Assembly (NCBI GenBank): GCA_037178975.1
Contig: JASJZH010000006.1
Location: forward strand, 124,001 to 188,000
Reading direction: 5' to 3'
Length of the DNA stretch: 64,000 bases
From: Oscheius tipulae
Taxonomy: Eukaryota > Nematoda > Chromadorea > Rhabditida > Rhabditidae
The position numbers and the translations under genes were made by a program. This document shows, in pieces, positions 22,520-36,433 of this stretch. The notes under the pieces were generated by a model. It was not told where the DNA came from. It did no database searches and was given only the letters and a program-made list of their open reading frames with translations. Each line of letters begins with the position of its first letter. The stretch's first letter is position 1.

Positions 22520-24154
22520 ATGGAGGAGGAGGATATCGCGGTCACAAAGTTCAGAGAATACTTGAGAGTAAACACCGAACAACCGAACCCTGACTATGGT
22601 TGGTTTTTATTGTATTGGCAATCAATCAAGTATTTAGAAAAGTGTAAAGAGTTTCTCTTCAAGCTTGCGAGTGACTTAGGAATAGCCAGGAATGCCTACT
22701 ATGTAAGTTTTTCAGTGAAAATGCGAATAATTGTCTATTCAGACATCTCCAAAAACACCATTTGTTATAATGACAATTCCTGGAAGAGACGGTAGCATTC
22801 CCTCTTTGATGCTATATTCGCATACAGATGTGGTGCCAACTTTTAAGGTGAGTTGCTTTTGAAGAGGATTCTGTAAGTTTGTGTGTTTTTTGTGAATATA
22901 TTCAGACAATGAATCCAATGCTTTTTTTGTAGGAACACTGGACGTACGATCCCTATTCCGGACATAAAGATGAGAAAGGAAACATCTACGGTCGTGGTTC
23001 CCAAGATATGAAATGCGTCGGGTCGCAGTACGTTGAAGCCATTAGAAGACACTTCTTGAGAGGAAAGAAAAACTGGCTCAGAACAGTCCACATTATTTGG
23101 GGACCAGGTGATAATAGTTTCAAACAAAAGTTATTCTCCAGATGAGGAGACTGCTACTCCCGAAGGTATGATCGCCTTTTCTCAGACAGAAGACTTCAAA
23201 AATCTGAACATCGGATTTGTCCTGGATGAGGGAGTTGCCAGTCCCGACGAAGTTTATAACGTTTTCTATGCTGAAAGATGTCCTTGGTGTAAGTTTTTTC
23301 TGAAAAGTAAAGTTAAAATTAACTTCAGGGATCAAAATAACTTGCAATGGTAATCCTGGACATGCTATGAACTTTATCGAGAACAATGCCGCTGCCAAAA
23401 TGGTATAAAATAATGTTTTTCGCCTAACTAATGTTCAGCAATCTGTAATTGACTCGGCACTGGCTTTCCGAGAGTCAGAAAAGAAACGAATGGAAGACAA
23501 CAAACTACCGATGGGAGAAGTTACTACTACAAATGTTACTATTGTTAATGGCGGTGTACAATTCAACGTGGTTCCGGAAAAGTACGAAGTTTGTAAGTCA
23601 AATACTGCTCTAGATCTCAACTTTCAACCAGGTATCGACATGAGAATCACACCTTTGGCCGATTTTGATGACATCGAGAATATGATCAAGGGATGGTGTG
23701 AGAAGGCCGGCCACGATGTGACCTACGAGTTTGTAAAAGTCTACTTTTAAAAAGTGCATATTCATATCATCATGTTTTTCAGAAAACCGTCGTCAGACAC
23801 ATCACTCCAACAACTGACGACGACAAATGGTGGAGAACATTCTCGAAAGTCCTGGATGAACAGTCAGGTTGCACGTTATCGACTCACAGGCTATTTCAGA
23901 GGCTGCAAGATCCGCAAACAAATTTTTACCGGTGCTACTGACTCTAGATTCCTTCGAGAGGTTGATTCAAACTGGCATGTTAGTATTAACATGTTTAGAA
24001 AGGATACAAGGCTATTGGATTCAGTCCTATGAATAACACACCGATGCTTCTTCACGACCACAACGAGTTTCTGAACGAGAAGGTCTATCTTCGTGGTGTC
24101 GAGCTCTACGAGCAGCTGATCGACAAGCTGGCCGACATGAGAGAAGAAATTTAA
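22520..24154 (+). CDS. aminoacylase-1 (N-acyl-L-amino-acid amidohydrolase), M20 family, 399 aa
   Basis: Cytosolic zinc enzyme hydrolysing N-acetylated amino acids to acetate and free amino acid (EC 3.5.1.14, family knowledge). Eleven exons join in phase: 22520-22598; 22638-22702; 22743-22847; 22933-23107; 23142-23288; 23329-23402; 23439-23592; 23632-23732; 23783-23867; 23902-23960; 23999-24154. Metal and catalytic motifs are present in order: SHTDVVP, RGSQDMKC, PDEE, LDEG, the dimer-region His in GNPGHAMNF, and HDHNEF near the end. Length compares with 408 for human ACY1. The substrate-loop sequence after PDEE (TATPEG) differs from the mammalian VGGHQG. One intron ends GAG and another is only 34 bp. 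No signal peptide. The ATG follows TTTTGCAG directly, so the mRNA is probably trans-spliced. Confidence 0.93.
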
Positions 24155-24279
24155 AAAAGCGAGGCACTACTTTGGTACATTCACTTACTATTAGCGACCA
24201 TTAGCAAGAAAGTTCATTTTGAGAATAAATATGTAAACACCCGGAAAAGCAAGAGATCTACACGCATTTTGACAAAGAA

Positions 24280-26100
24280 TCACAGTGTGAATGCGATTTG
24301 TTCCAGAATGACACTATAGTTCCGGTTTTCATAGACTTCTACTCGTATTTTCTTGACCAGAGTTCCTGGCAACTTTAGAAAAAAACGACCTTCTGAAGAG
24401 AATTGTCCAATTTCTTGAACTTGATGACTGTCATCCGTTGAATAGACTTTTGTCTCTTCTGAGAGAACGTAATCGGGATGATTGGTGTGACCAGTGGTGA
24501 GCAGAATACCTAAAAGGTAATGCTTATGGCATATATTGGTCTAATATACTATACTTAGGCTGGACGTTGCCTAGTCTGAAATCATTGTCGGTGTAGGTCA
24601 AAAACCTACTTTTTAGTCTAATAGGAGGATCAAAAGCAAAACTGATGTGATCTCCTTCCTTGGGCGGGAGCTGAGACTGAAAATAGGCAGAGTATCGATA
24701 GGCATTCTCCAGCGTATGAGAATAATCGAACTCGTTCATGCTCGAATCCAGCGTAGCTTGTGGATTGTTCCTCTTTTTCTTTAAATTCTGCTTCCCGAAC
24801 GATTTTTCCTTCAATCGCTGAATTTTTCCAGGCAGAGACGAATACTTCCCCATATGTTGAAACTGTATAGGCTCGTAATTTAGACGATACTTGCTCACTT
24901 CCTGAACAGGAAACGGTTTTTAAAGAGCGGCAAATCACATCGTGACACCGCTTGTAGTTCCATTCAGGACTGCAGTACATATTTTTATACAAGTCATCCA
25001 GGATCCAATCAACTGGTTTCCGTGTGTAAAACATAGAAATAGCGTTGATTGGAATGTATAGATCGGTAGTTCTGGAAATTCGATCCTTGAAAGGACAGAA
25101 ACAGACGCAGAGGTAGAAACAGACGGACTGAGACCTACCTATATAACTTCCCAATACAGCCAAGTGAACTGAACTCCATCATTGCCCACGGCGACCCTCC
25201 TTTGATTTCAATGAAGTAAAATATGTTCTTATTGAAAAATATAACTTGTTTTCTATTAACTTTTCTGCCTACACATATCCCAAAGCAGCAGAAATGTCGT
25301 CCTCCAACTGCAGATAGTAATCGGCAAGTTTTGCGGTGTAGGTCATCGAAAAGATATAATCTGAAGCTATTTTGTTAGAAATATTTGCATCCATACTACC
25401 CAGGTTTTGTCGTGTTCTCCAGTGCATTCTTTGAAAAGAGTCATTGAAAGTTGGAGATATTTTGTCCACATCTGGTGGATAGTATAGTACAGGGACTAGA
25501 ACGACCTGAAATTCAGTGTCAATATTATTGTTCATAAATGGCTGCTGAAGAGAAGACAAACACCAGATTATAATGCAAATATTGTGTTATAGGCCCTTTG
25601 TTTCCCACTATTCTCGGTGTTATCTCCAACACACAACCGTTCCTCTGTCGTAAAAAAAGGTTTGTTTTTGAAATTTTCCAGCACCAAGTTTAAAAGCTTT
25701 TGACTTCTTTTCCTGTTTTTTTGTTTGCGCAGGTCATGTTGGCTACTTTAGTAGCGTCCCTGGCACCAATTGTCACGGACGACCAAGAAGCCCCACCCGT
25801 ATTGTTTGTGCGTTGCCACCCCACTTTCTACACAAACCAACCTGCAAAAGTCCATCTGCTATGTCGTTCGGATGACTTCTTTTAATATCCACCACTGTCT
25901 TTTTCACAAAATTTGACGTCTCTCCCTCGTGATTGGAAAGAAACACCATTATCGAAACCATTTTTCTGTAAAATAATGATCAAAGCATGGTTCGAAGTGC
26001 TACGAAACCTGTCATCGGGACCTAGAAATTTGATTAATGAGGCTAGAGTTGATAGAAGATAGGAATATTTAGACCTTTCGACTGCAGGTATTGCCATAAT
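24280..26100 (-). CDS. MGAT4-like beta-1,4-N-acetylglucosaminyltransferase (GnT-IV), N-terminus not found
   Basis: Golgi enzyme family that adds beta-1,4-GlcNAc to the alpha-1,3 mannose arm of N-glycans (family knowledge). Minus-strand exons, 5' to 3': 26100-26009; 25965-25842; 25505-25400; 25360-25275; 25227-25139; 25071-24939; 24901-24550; 24509-24280, all in phase, 403 residues to the TGA. The order of motifs follows MGAT4: IMAIPAVER, VSIMVFLSNHEGE, WRTRQNL, YYLQLEDDI (DXD-type metal site), MMEFSSLGCIGKLYR, FYTRKPVDWILDD, FQHMGKYSSLPGKIQ, then the C-terminal lectin-like domain with SFAFDPPIRLK and HTNHPDY. The first exon(s), expected to carry the cytosolic tail and signal anchor, could not be identified upstream of 26100; a 336-bp intron separates exons 2 and 3. 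Confidence 0.85.
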
Positions 26101-27228
26101 CTGAAAAAGGCTACCTTTTTAAGCAAAACTGTCTACTAACGTACTTTGTTAAAGACCTTTTTCTATATTTCAGTACAAACAATTGCAGAACCATTTGGTT
26201 GGCTGGCCCTTCTCAAGCCCGTTTCTACGGCGAATACACTCAAACTTTGGGAAATTTAGTACAATTTTTTACGTGCTAAAACAAGAATAATATGTTCTCT
26301 AAGTTATTCTGCTCCCAAAAAGATGTTTTACTCTTTTTTGCGATGCATAGTGGCCGAGATAATATGGGTGAAAAGTCAAATCTGAAAATTGCGAAATTTG
26401 GCATCATCTTGATTCAACCTTGCATTTGTAGCTCCGCCCAGAGGAGCATCCAAAGCTCTCAGTTCGTTCCCATCTCTTTAGAGCATTGTGTCCTGTTTTT
26501 CTCCAGAAAAGGATAGTTTTTATTTTTCATGGAACATTCATCTAAAAATGTGCTTTCCAATGCGCGCTCCAGCTAACTACCGTAGTTCGGAATCGCGAAC
26601 GCGTACACCCTGCGTCCACCCTGCGTCACGTTCAAATCCTAAAAGTTGGGCAATCATTTTGGGTCCCTTATCATCCTCCAATACCCCTGCCCCTATCTAG
26701 TTTCTCAGACTTTTTCTTTTTAGAGTTTTTCATGCATCAAAACACTTTTCGAAAACAAAAATAACGAGAAATTTTCTTTGTTTGGCAGTAACACATTAGG
26801 TTAACTGTCAACGTAGAACTTCAAGAGGTTTCTTCAGAGTGCTCTACTGTTCGAATAACTGCTATAGAATTGTGGGGACGGATTTGCGTACTCCCTCATT
26901 GAAAAACAGTCTTGTTTGCCTAGAGGGAGCATTTCAAGGAACGCTTATCAGACCCAGTCTTATCACTTTTCAGCTGTTGACAAGTGCCCATTTTCATTTT
27001 TCCCTGTCCCTCAATTGCTTGCGCCACGTTTCAAAATTGGCCTGCCTCTCTGTCCAAGTAGCAGTCTCTCTCGCGAGCTCTGCTTGCCCACGAACGGTCA
27101 AATCGATTGTTCGACCACACGCGCTCAGTCGGGGTCACTTACTCTGCGCGTTCTTTCATTTTCTCTACGTTTGACCCAGACTCATTCAAATCTTTTAGGG
27201 TAACCCGTTGCTTCTAAGCTCAACTACC
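26101..27228. other. divergent promoter region between the MGAT4-like gene and eEF1A
   Basis: About 1.1 kb between two genes transcribed away from each other. It should contain the missing first exon(s) of the minus-strand MGAT4-like gene and the eEF1A promoter. From 26960 to 27180 it is pyrimidine-rich, as is common upstream of highly expressed nematode genes, and a TCTTTTAG site at 27191-27198 could be a cis- or trans-splice acceptor for the eEF1A leader. No exon is assigned. Confidence 0.45.
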
Positions 27229-29002
<1,774 letters not shown>

Positions 29003-29113
29003 AGCATTCGTGGTGTTCCCTAAAGAAAAAACAAACAATCACATTTCCCCCATCTTCCCCCGATTCTCCTCTCCCCCACTACGTGTTCTGTCTTTTTTTC
29101 TGGTTCCCTCCCC

Positions 29114-29761
29114 TTAACTCTCTTTTCTGCGATATGATTCTCTGGCTACTTTGATTAAAGTTCCTCTCTTCCCTACCATTTTCCGTTTAGATGGTCGATT
29201 GCCAATCAGGTAAACAGGCTCCAGCTTTGCCTCCTCGATGTAACGGAGATGAGGAATTGTATTGAACATGTCTCTCCACTCTATGCTTGGCTGAAATGTA
29301 TTGAACATTAGCAGGATGTGTTGTTTTGCTTTCCCCACGCCTCTGAATTTCAATCGGACAGAAACAGAAACAGCATGACGTTTTTGCTCAGGTCTTTAAA
29401 AAACACAAGAGGGAAAGTTTGAACTGTACGAGATGGTAATAAAACGAGGTTTGAGGGGAGGATACGGGTTTTACTTCAGGATACTACTACCAAAATGCAA
29501 CATGTAGTAACTTGTAACTTACTGTACTATTCCGAGAAGTAATGTTTCGAATGAGTGCTTCCGCCCATTTAACTTTAACGTTATCCTGAAATCAGAGAAA
29601 TTCAAAAAAAGACTATAACTTACAAATTCACGACTCCCTTGAGACTCGGCAACAATCGCTTCTGCCTGTTTACAGCTCGAATCATTTAACAAGATTTTAT
29701 AGATTAGAAAAAGCAAAAAAAGATAGATCACGTAGTTTTGAAGCAGAAAAGTCACCCTCAT
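29114..29761 (-). CDS. unrecognised signal-anchored or type II membrane protein, 179 aa
   Basis: Minus-strand exons 29761-29624, 29585-29523, 29483-29425 and 29393-29114 join in phase (donors GTAAGT, GTAAGT, GTTCAA; acceptors TTTCAG, GTAGTAG, TTTAAAG) and end at TAA. A hydrophobic segment near residues 8-25 (QNYVIYLFLLFLIYKIL) follows a short N-terminus, so the bulk should face the lumen or outside. Potential N-glycosylation sites occur near residue 66 (NITSRNST). The C-terminal half (HILLMFNTFQPSIEWRDMF; LEPVYLIGNRPSKRKM) looks like a compact domain, perhaps a Golgi transferase fragment, but I cannot name it. The stop codon lies 112 bp from the eEF1A stop on the opposite strand, so the 3' UTRs probably overlap. 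The third exon's sites are weak. Confidence 0.55.
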
Positions 29762-30929
29762 AGGGGATGAGGAAAGCTCTCTGAAAATGGCACGTTCAGA
29801 AAAGACAATAGAGAAGCTGCCGTGGAGAATAATAGTCATGAAAAAAGAAGGAGTGCATATCTGAGCAAGGACCAAGACACAAGAGGGAAGCCAATAGTAA
29901 ACGGTATACGGTTATTTGATACGTATTTCACCTGGACATACTAATGAAAGCAGCCAGGTGAGAAGCGTCAAAATAGAGTTGTAAGATTTTAGATCAGTGC
30001 TCTTCTACGTTCCTAAAAGTGATGTATGGTGGATAATAGAAACCGGAGGTAGTAAGTACAGGATAGTATGTTTTTGTTCAAAATCTACGAAAAAAAATGT
30101 ATTGAAGTAGAAGTTATGGACGGATAATTCTGTCTTTAAACCATTACGCAACTTGTAATTGTGTGCTTGTTTGTCACTTCAAAAACAAATTTGATAAGTT
30201 ATATATAAGGTCAACAGATTATGTAATACGTTTAGTATTGAAGTTCTGTTTTTGATTGATCGCTCGAAACGCAATAGCAAATAGAAACAGCAAACAGACA
30301 TTTTTAAAAAAAAAAGTTTAACATTTGTTTTAGAAATGTAGAGGGTAAGAGAAAGATTGATTTGTAGGAGAGAAATTATGATGGTGGCAGAATAGTATAC
30401 CGTATTTTTTTTATTAAGTAGCGGATAATAAAATGTGCCACAAAGAAAAACTAACTATATACACATTGGGATGGTCACAATTGAATAAGTGAATGGTGAA
30501 TAGTGGTCGGAATGCCGGAGAATTCTATTCAAGGGGTCCGCATTTGTACAAATTGTCGAGTACACAGTATTTTTATAAGCAAAATACAATAATTTTTTGT
30601 TGGTTGTTCCAAAAAGAAACATCAAATACGAGGAACTCTTCTGCCATGAAGGAAATAACAGAAACGGCTAGTAAAAGCGCAATTGGCTTAGTTTAACTCA
30701 TCTTTTCTTGTTCAAAAACCTCTGAGAACAATTTATGTGGAAATAAAAGTTGAAGTGAAAGCACAGATATTTACTACCAGTTAAGGAAACAGGAGGAAGC
30801 AGCTATGGACCACAACGGAGTGAAAAGACCCGAAACACCATTTTCACTGGGACAATTTGAGCGGAGTATGCATAGAATCAATAAGAGGCGATAAGATAGG
30901 GCACAAAGTACACAAAAGTAGCTTGGGGG
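29762..30929. other. spacer between two minus-strand genes
   Basis: About 1.2 kb, AT-rich with several A and T runs (for example 30303-30320 and 30403-30415). No exon is assigned. It should contain the promoter of the 29114-29761 gene and the 3' UTR of the arylsulfatase. Confidence 0.45.
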
Positions 30930-33657
30930 CTATTTTTCTGTACACCAAAAACTACTGTAGCTTCCATTCAGACGCTCAGGACTACCGAGAAGACTTAGAG
31001 GGCGTCGGACATTGGGACGCATATACTTTTGCAGCGTCTTCAGCTTGGCCAATAGCCTAAAAGTTCTGATGTTTACCTAATTTATGCATGGTAACTACCT
31101 GCGAACGATAGTCGGGTTACTGCGAGCAATGTTGTTGATCTCTCCAGGGTCTTCTGGAAAAACAATGGCGGTTTTTGCATTCTTTCGAGTTTTCCATGTT
31201 CAAAAACGTGACTTGCCTGTAATCTTGAAGAGTCTCAACTTCCCATCATCCCTTCTAATTTTTCGGTCAGGATTTCCATACAGTAGTTTGTAATCGCCGT
31301 CCCTTAAATCTTTAGTCTAAATTTCAAAATCAGCTTACCTGATAGCCGACCCGTGCTCGTCGATATTGTAAACAAATTGGAAACGTCTCATCTTTCCAGT
31401 ACCCGTCTTAATATATTCCCACTGATTAATACCGTCACCTAAAAATTTTGTTAAGGTACAAATGTGGAGTAGCTACCGTATGATTCGAGATCAACACCGG
31501 CTACTCCGAGTATTGTTGCGTGCCAGTCAACAACGTGGAAAAGTCTGCAAAACTCAAAATGTTTTTTCCTGGAGACTAAACATACTGGTCTCTTGCCGCA
31601 AAGTTCTTGATAAAGCCGGGAGCATGGATGAAGGTGTTAGTTCTGGTGCCACCTTCCCACAGTGTATCCTTCTCACCTCTGAGAGGAGCATTCGAGGCTC
31701 CAAACTCCACTGTTCCACCGTTCTTAAAAGTCTCGTTAAAACCGAAAAATGTTACTTACATCACTAGTGAAAATGATAATTGTATCATTGTAAATACCGT
31801 CATCTTTGAGATATTGTATTACACGAGAAATGGAGAAATCCATAGCTGCCAACATACCTGAAAGTCAGATAAGAAAAAAGGGTGATTGTTAACCGCAATA
31901 GATTCGACGGAGACGTTTTTCTATCCGCATGCAATTGACTTCATAAGATCTTGGTACCTAAACATGAAATTGAAAATCGTGCATTAGCTATGTACTTTGT
32001 TCATACTTGATCGTTCAGGTTATCACTGTCGGTTTGACAAGTTTTCCATTACAAACGACTGAAAATCTGAAGGCTTGCTGTCATGATTCCTCCGCTTCAT
32101 AGTGACCTTTCTGGTTGCCCATGTTTTTGCATTGTATCTAGGTCTTTGTTTGTTTTCATGATTCTATGAATGCTCAAAGAAACAACCAAAAACGATTTGT
32201 AAAGTATGGTGTCGCTTTTACACTGTATCTGATCCAATTGGCAGACTGCTAATTCTGTCTATCATCGGTCACAGTCATATATTGACAACAACAAGGAATG
32301 ACAATGTATCCTGACCTACCTGTAGCGGAGGGTGTACAGCCTGATGGGAAAGAAACATGAAGAAAGGTTTGGTTTTGTTGTGCTTCTGTAGTGTTCCAAT
32401 AGTCGCATCACCGAAGAGATCCTAAAACCCAATGACTTAGACCAGTTTCATATCCCGACACATACCGTTGCGTAAATACCGTCCTGATTGAAATCGGGCA
32501 CCGACGTTCCATCGCCGACTTCTTCAAAAAGATCGACACCTTTGACGACTCGTCGAATATCTCGATGATACTGATCTAAATCTTCACTTTTGACAAAAAA
32601 GTTACGCAAAGAATTGCACATATTAAAGCTCTGTATTTATAGCCAGTTAAAACAACACTAAAAGTTTAGCCCAGTGTTACATAGCTACCGGCTAAGTGAG
32701 ACCGATTGACACGGACAAAATGACCTGATGTTAGCTGTACATGCTGTGATCACCACGTTTAAACGACAGCTCAACTTTATGATACTTACAAAAATTTGAC
32801 TGGCTTTAATCAAATGGAAAAATGTGTGAGTATATCAGAGTTTTGTGGAGAAACAATTCCGAAGAAACATTTTTTACACCGCAACGTTCTGTACTCCCGC
32901 CGCGGGGCGTAAAGTGCCCTCGTGTTTTCGGCTAATTGGACAAAAGGACATATTTTGAAGGCCACAATCGAAAGTAGGCAACGAACGCCGTTTAAGAATC
33001 AAGGAAACAAGTCTCATATCATTTTTGACCTCACTCTCAGTGTAACTTTTTGGAGTCAGCTGTGTGTTCGCTCACCTGCACTGTGATTGAAGTAGCCAGT
33101 TTGCGGACCATAAAATCCGTAGAAATAGTCGAATCCGCGACTTGTTGGCAGATATTCTTTCCTACAATAGCCCAAATGCCATTTTCCGATGAGATAGGTC
33201 GAGTAGCCGAGAGAACGAAGATTTTCAGGCAGGAACGGAAAAAGACTAGGAACGCCAGATGGTTCCATATGGAGGAAAACACCATTCTAAAACCCTTGTT
33301 ACTGCTTTAAGATATCTTTCAACCTGTGTCCCAGTTCGGAATGGATAGTATCCTGTCATAAAAGCACTTCTGGTTCTGAAATACGTGTCAAATGAGATAT
33401 ACGAGTGTCTCACGGTGTGCAGAGTTGATTCACATACGAGTTTGTAAGTTGTATTGTATGCTGATGATGTGCCAATTCCCGTAAAGTAGGCGTATATAAA
33501 CTAAAAACTATTTTCTAGAAAGACGTAAAACAAACTTAGGATCCTTCCAATCGAGATCATTGAATCCTAGATCGTCTGCCATGATGAACAAGACGTTTGG
33601 AGGTTTGCCAGCTGCGGCAGAAATACATAGCAGGCATGAAACGTACAAGAAGGTCAT
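30930..33657 (-). CDS. arylsulfatase (ARSB/I/J-like), secreted or lysosomal, 472 aa
   Basis: Hydrolyses sulfate esters, by family likeness on glycosaminoglycan-type substrates, in lysosome or outside the cell. Fourteen exons, 5' to 3': 33657-33536; 33500-33414; 33375-33324; 33286-33076; 32575-32466; 32421-32320; 31957-31894; 31857-31760; 31722-31586; 31544-31477; 31438-31339; 31302-31217; 31153-31099; 31056-30930, all in phase. The start gives a signal peptide (MTFLYVSCLLCISAAAG), then NVLFIMADDLGFND (metal Asp pair). Cys68 in CTPTR is the residue expected to be oxidised to formylglycine; an intron splits the following Pro codon. GKWHLG, a SDNGG box and LWEGGTR follow. Intron 12 has a GC donor. 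An earlier GTG-led extension is open but adds nothing like a signal peptide. Confidence 0.93.
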
Positions 33658-36433
33658 CACCAGAGAGAAAATGGCATGTGAATCAATGGCAGCCGCAGGG
33701 GTCACAGGTCGTAAGGGCGGACCCGTCGGAGGATGGCATTGTCAGTGCCTTCGGCATCAGGCATCAAACTAAACGAAGAAATGTAACACAGTCTCAGGGC
33801 GGAATAAGTGAAAGTCTGTGAGGAAAAGAGAATTTGAGTTCGGTCCAGTCGAGTGTTTTACACAGTTTATTTTCAAACTTTCTTTTTACACGAAACTGCT
33901 GTGGAAGGAGAAAACGAAGGTCATCTTCACGGACAGAAACCTGTCGCTCGAAGGGAATATTTGCTCTTTTTTGGAAATGGACCACCGTCGAGGGTGTTCT
34001 ACGGTATAGGCAGATGTGATATATGACGTTCCTCGTAGCTTTAAATCGCAGCAGGCCTGTTTTTGTGCAATAAACAGAAAAATATAGCGAAAGTACAGAA
34101 ACACTAATCAGAAACAAACAGTTGTCTAGGTTTCCGAAAAGGTGCCTAGGAACATCATCTTCATATCATGTTTGAGTGGTGACTAGTGGACAATCTTCTA
34201 CTTTTGGCAGTAAACTTGAACATATGTTATCTAATTGCAGTATAACAATAGTCGTCGATACCGCCATATTTTCAAGAGATAGAGTTCATTTCACAGAATC
34301 GTCAACGTTACGGTAAAGATTCTATGCAAACCACAGCTGAAAGAACCGTCTCTAATCACCCAAATGCTTTCATTGTGTAAAAGTCATAGCTTATACTACC
34401 GCTCCAGACAATACAAGTGAACATGCTGTTTTTTTCTTACGTTGTCCTATTAGGTCCAGTATTCAATTACTCCCACACCACTACCACTTTTCCATATTTC
34501 TATCATATCTACGTGTTGTTCATTTACTATAATTAGACGCTCAGGCTGCCGGCATGGTAAAAGTAATAAAGTTGTGAAGTCATCGGCAGAACTGGTGCCA
34601 CCAGATCTTCCAACGTTTTTTGCTCTTCCCAAATGACTCCCCCTTCAATCCCGCGTTAACATTCTGAAAAATGGATTGTTTGGGCGCCCCAGTTCAAATA
34701 GAACTGAATAATGCAGTTTTTTTTGTAGTCTTGAAGGTTTAATTAACATTTAACTAGCCTTTATAGGATCGACACATTGTGGTGCTCATTGCCACTCCGC
34801 AAAATGTCATTATTAGCTCGGCATTATTGCCAAGCAGCGCAGGTTAGCCGTACTATATTTGACAAACAAGGGGCTTTTTTCGTCAGCCTCTCACCTGCAT
34901 CTCGTCCGTTTTTTAGCTAGTCATATATACACGGTTCGCTTTTGCAACAATTCATTTCCTACACACATCTGCAGACAGGAATAGTTGAGTAGCAACGTCC
35001 TTGTAACAACTCTTGACCTGGTGCTCAGTCGTCATTAGGACAGGCTTGTACTCACAATTGTGCCCATTTCCAGATCTTTACTGAACAGTCTCGCTTCATT
35101 TACTAGGCATTCAAGAGCCGAAATCACCCTTGTGCAAGATTAATGGTTCCAATTTCATTCAGTGCTGCTCAGTGACCAAAATGAGTTGAATTTTTAGTCA
35201 GGATTCATGCCAGCTGCCCTAATATATTTTTATAACTAACGATACTCGAACTTGTTAGATTTGGGATTGTCAATATATTTCAACAAGCCATTAGGAGGTC
35301 ACCTAGTCTTTTTCACATTCAAATTTAGATCTAAAAGCATAATCAAACTGTTTTCAACTAAAATATGTAGTATTACAATAAAGCCAACCTTGAACCCGGA
35401 TCAAACCTAAAAATCTGACCCCTGCTGACGCAAAAATGGCTATATTGGCTTTGTTTTCCGCTAATCCTGAAGTTGCTTAGATATCTCTGACGAGGATCTA
35501 AATTTCCATGGCTAAAATTACTCATCAGGGCCATCAACAAGTCCTCCTTCCAAGCTTTAAAAGAGAAGAGTTCCGTTTTCCTGTTCGGATGAGGTCAAAT
35601 CGACGTTAGTATCTTCTTCTCATTACGAAACTATTCATTTTTGTGATCTTTATGTTGTTCGTCACTTGCCAAGCTAATGAGGAGAATTTCAGGACATTTG
35701 TTACCATTTCCTATCAATTAGCACCAGCTTCCCAAATCGTCTAGGCAAACATGGGTGCAGTATTCAGCGTGATTCCTAATGTGAGCTGGCTCCTTTGGAT
35801 TCTCAGGAGCCTCGGCTTTCCACGAGAATCTGCTTTTATTTGGCATGTCTTAAGTCCTTTTGTGAAATCATTCATGTGAATCGAACTCTAAGTGCCAAAC
35901 CGTAAAAATATTTTTAAAAAAAAGATTGTCAACCGGATGGCAAGTGTTCTGAGTTTCATCGCCTATTTTGAACGCTTCACCATCCCGTTTTTAAGGCCTT
36001 TTAGTGCCAATAACAACGATTCAATGTTTCTAGCTTTTGAATTGTTTATGTATTAGGAATAAGTGGGAAGTGGGCAAAATGTACTTTTCAAGAACGAGTT
36101 ACCAAATTGTCGCGATTTGTCTCCTCCACGAATGCATAGGTCATGTCCATTTCTCTAGCTCTCTCTCCCACCCGCTCCTTGCTATAAAATGTGCTCATTT
36201 GATTATAACCGCAGCGATACCATTACCAGTCAGATGGCAACTTCAGTCCTGTCACTTTTTGTTCCTTAGCCTCTAGTTCCGAGTAGAAGCATAAAGCATT
36301 CACAGACTCCAATATAAAACTTTTGGTGCGGAACCGGAATCATTAACTTGGTCATGTTAGCTTTCCTTGCATTTTATAACTTATTTTGACTTCTTTTTCT
36401 CATAGTTTGAAACGTTCTCAATATATTTCAGGC
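33658..36433. other. 2.8 kb intergenic region, nothing assigned
   Basis: Region between the start of the minus-strand arylsulfatase and the start of the plus-strand small secreted peptide gene, so it should hold both promoters. Overlapping short frames near 33800-34120 on both strands have no splice support. I see no repeats or RNA genes. Confidence 0.45.
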
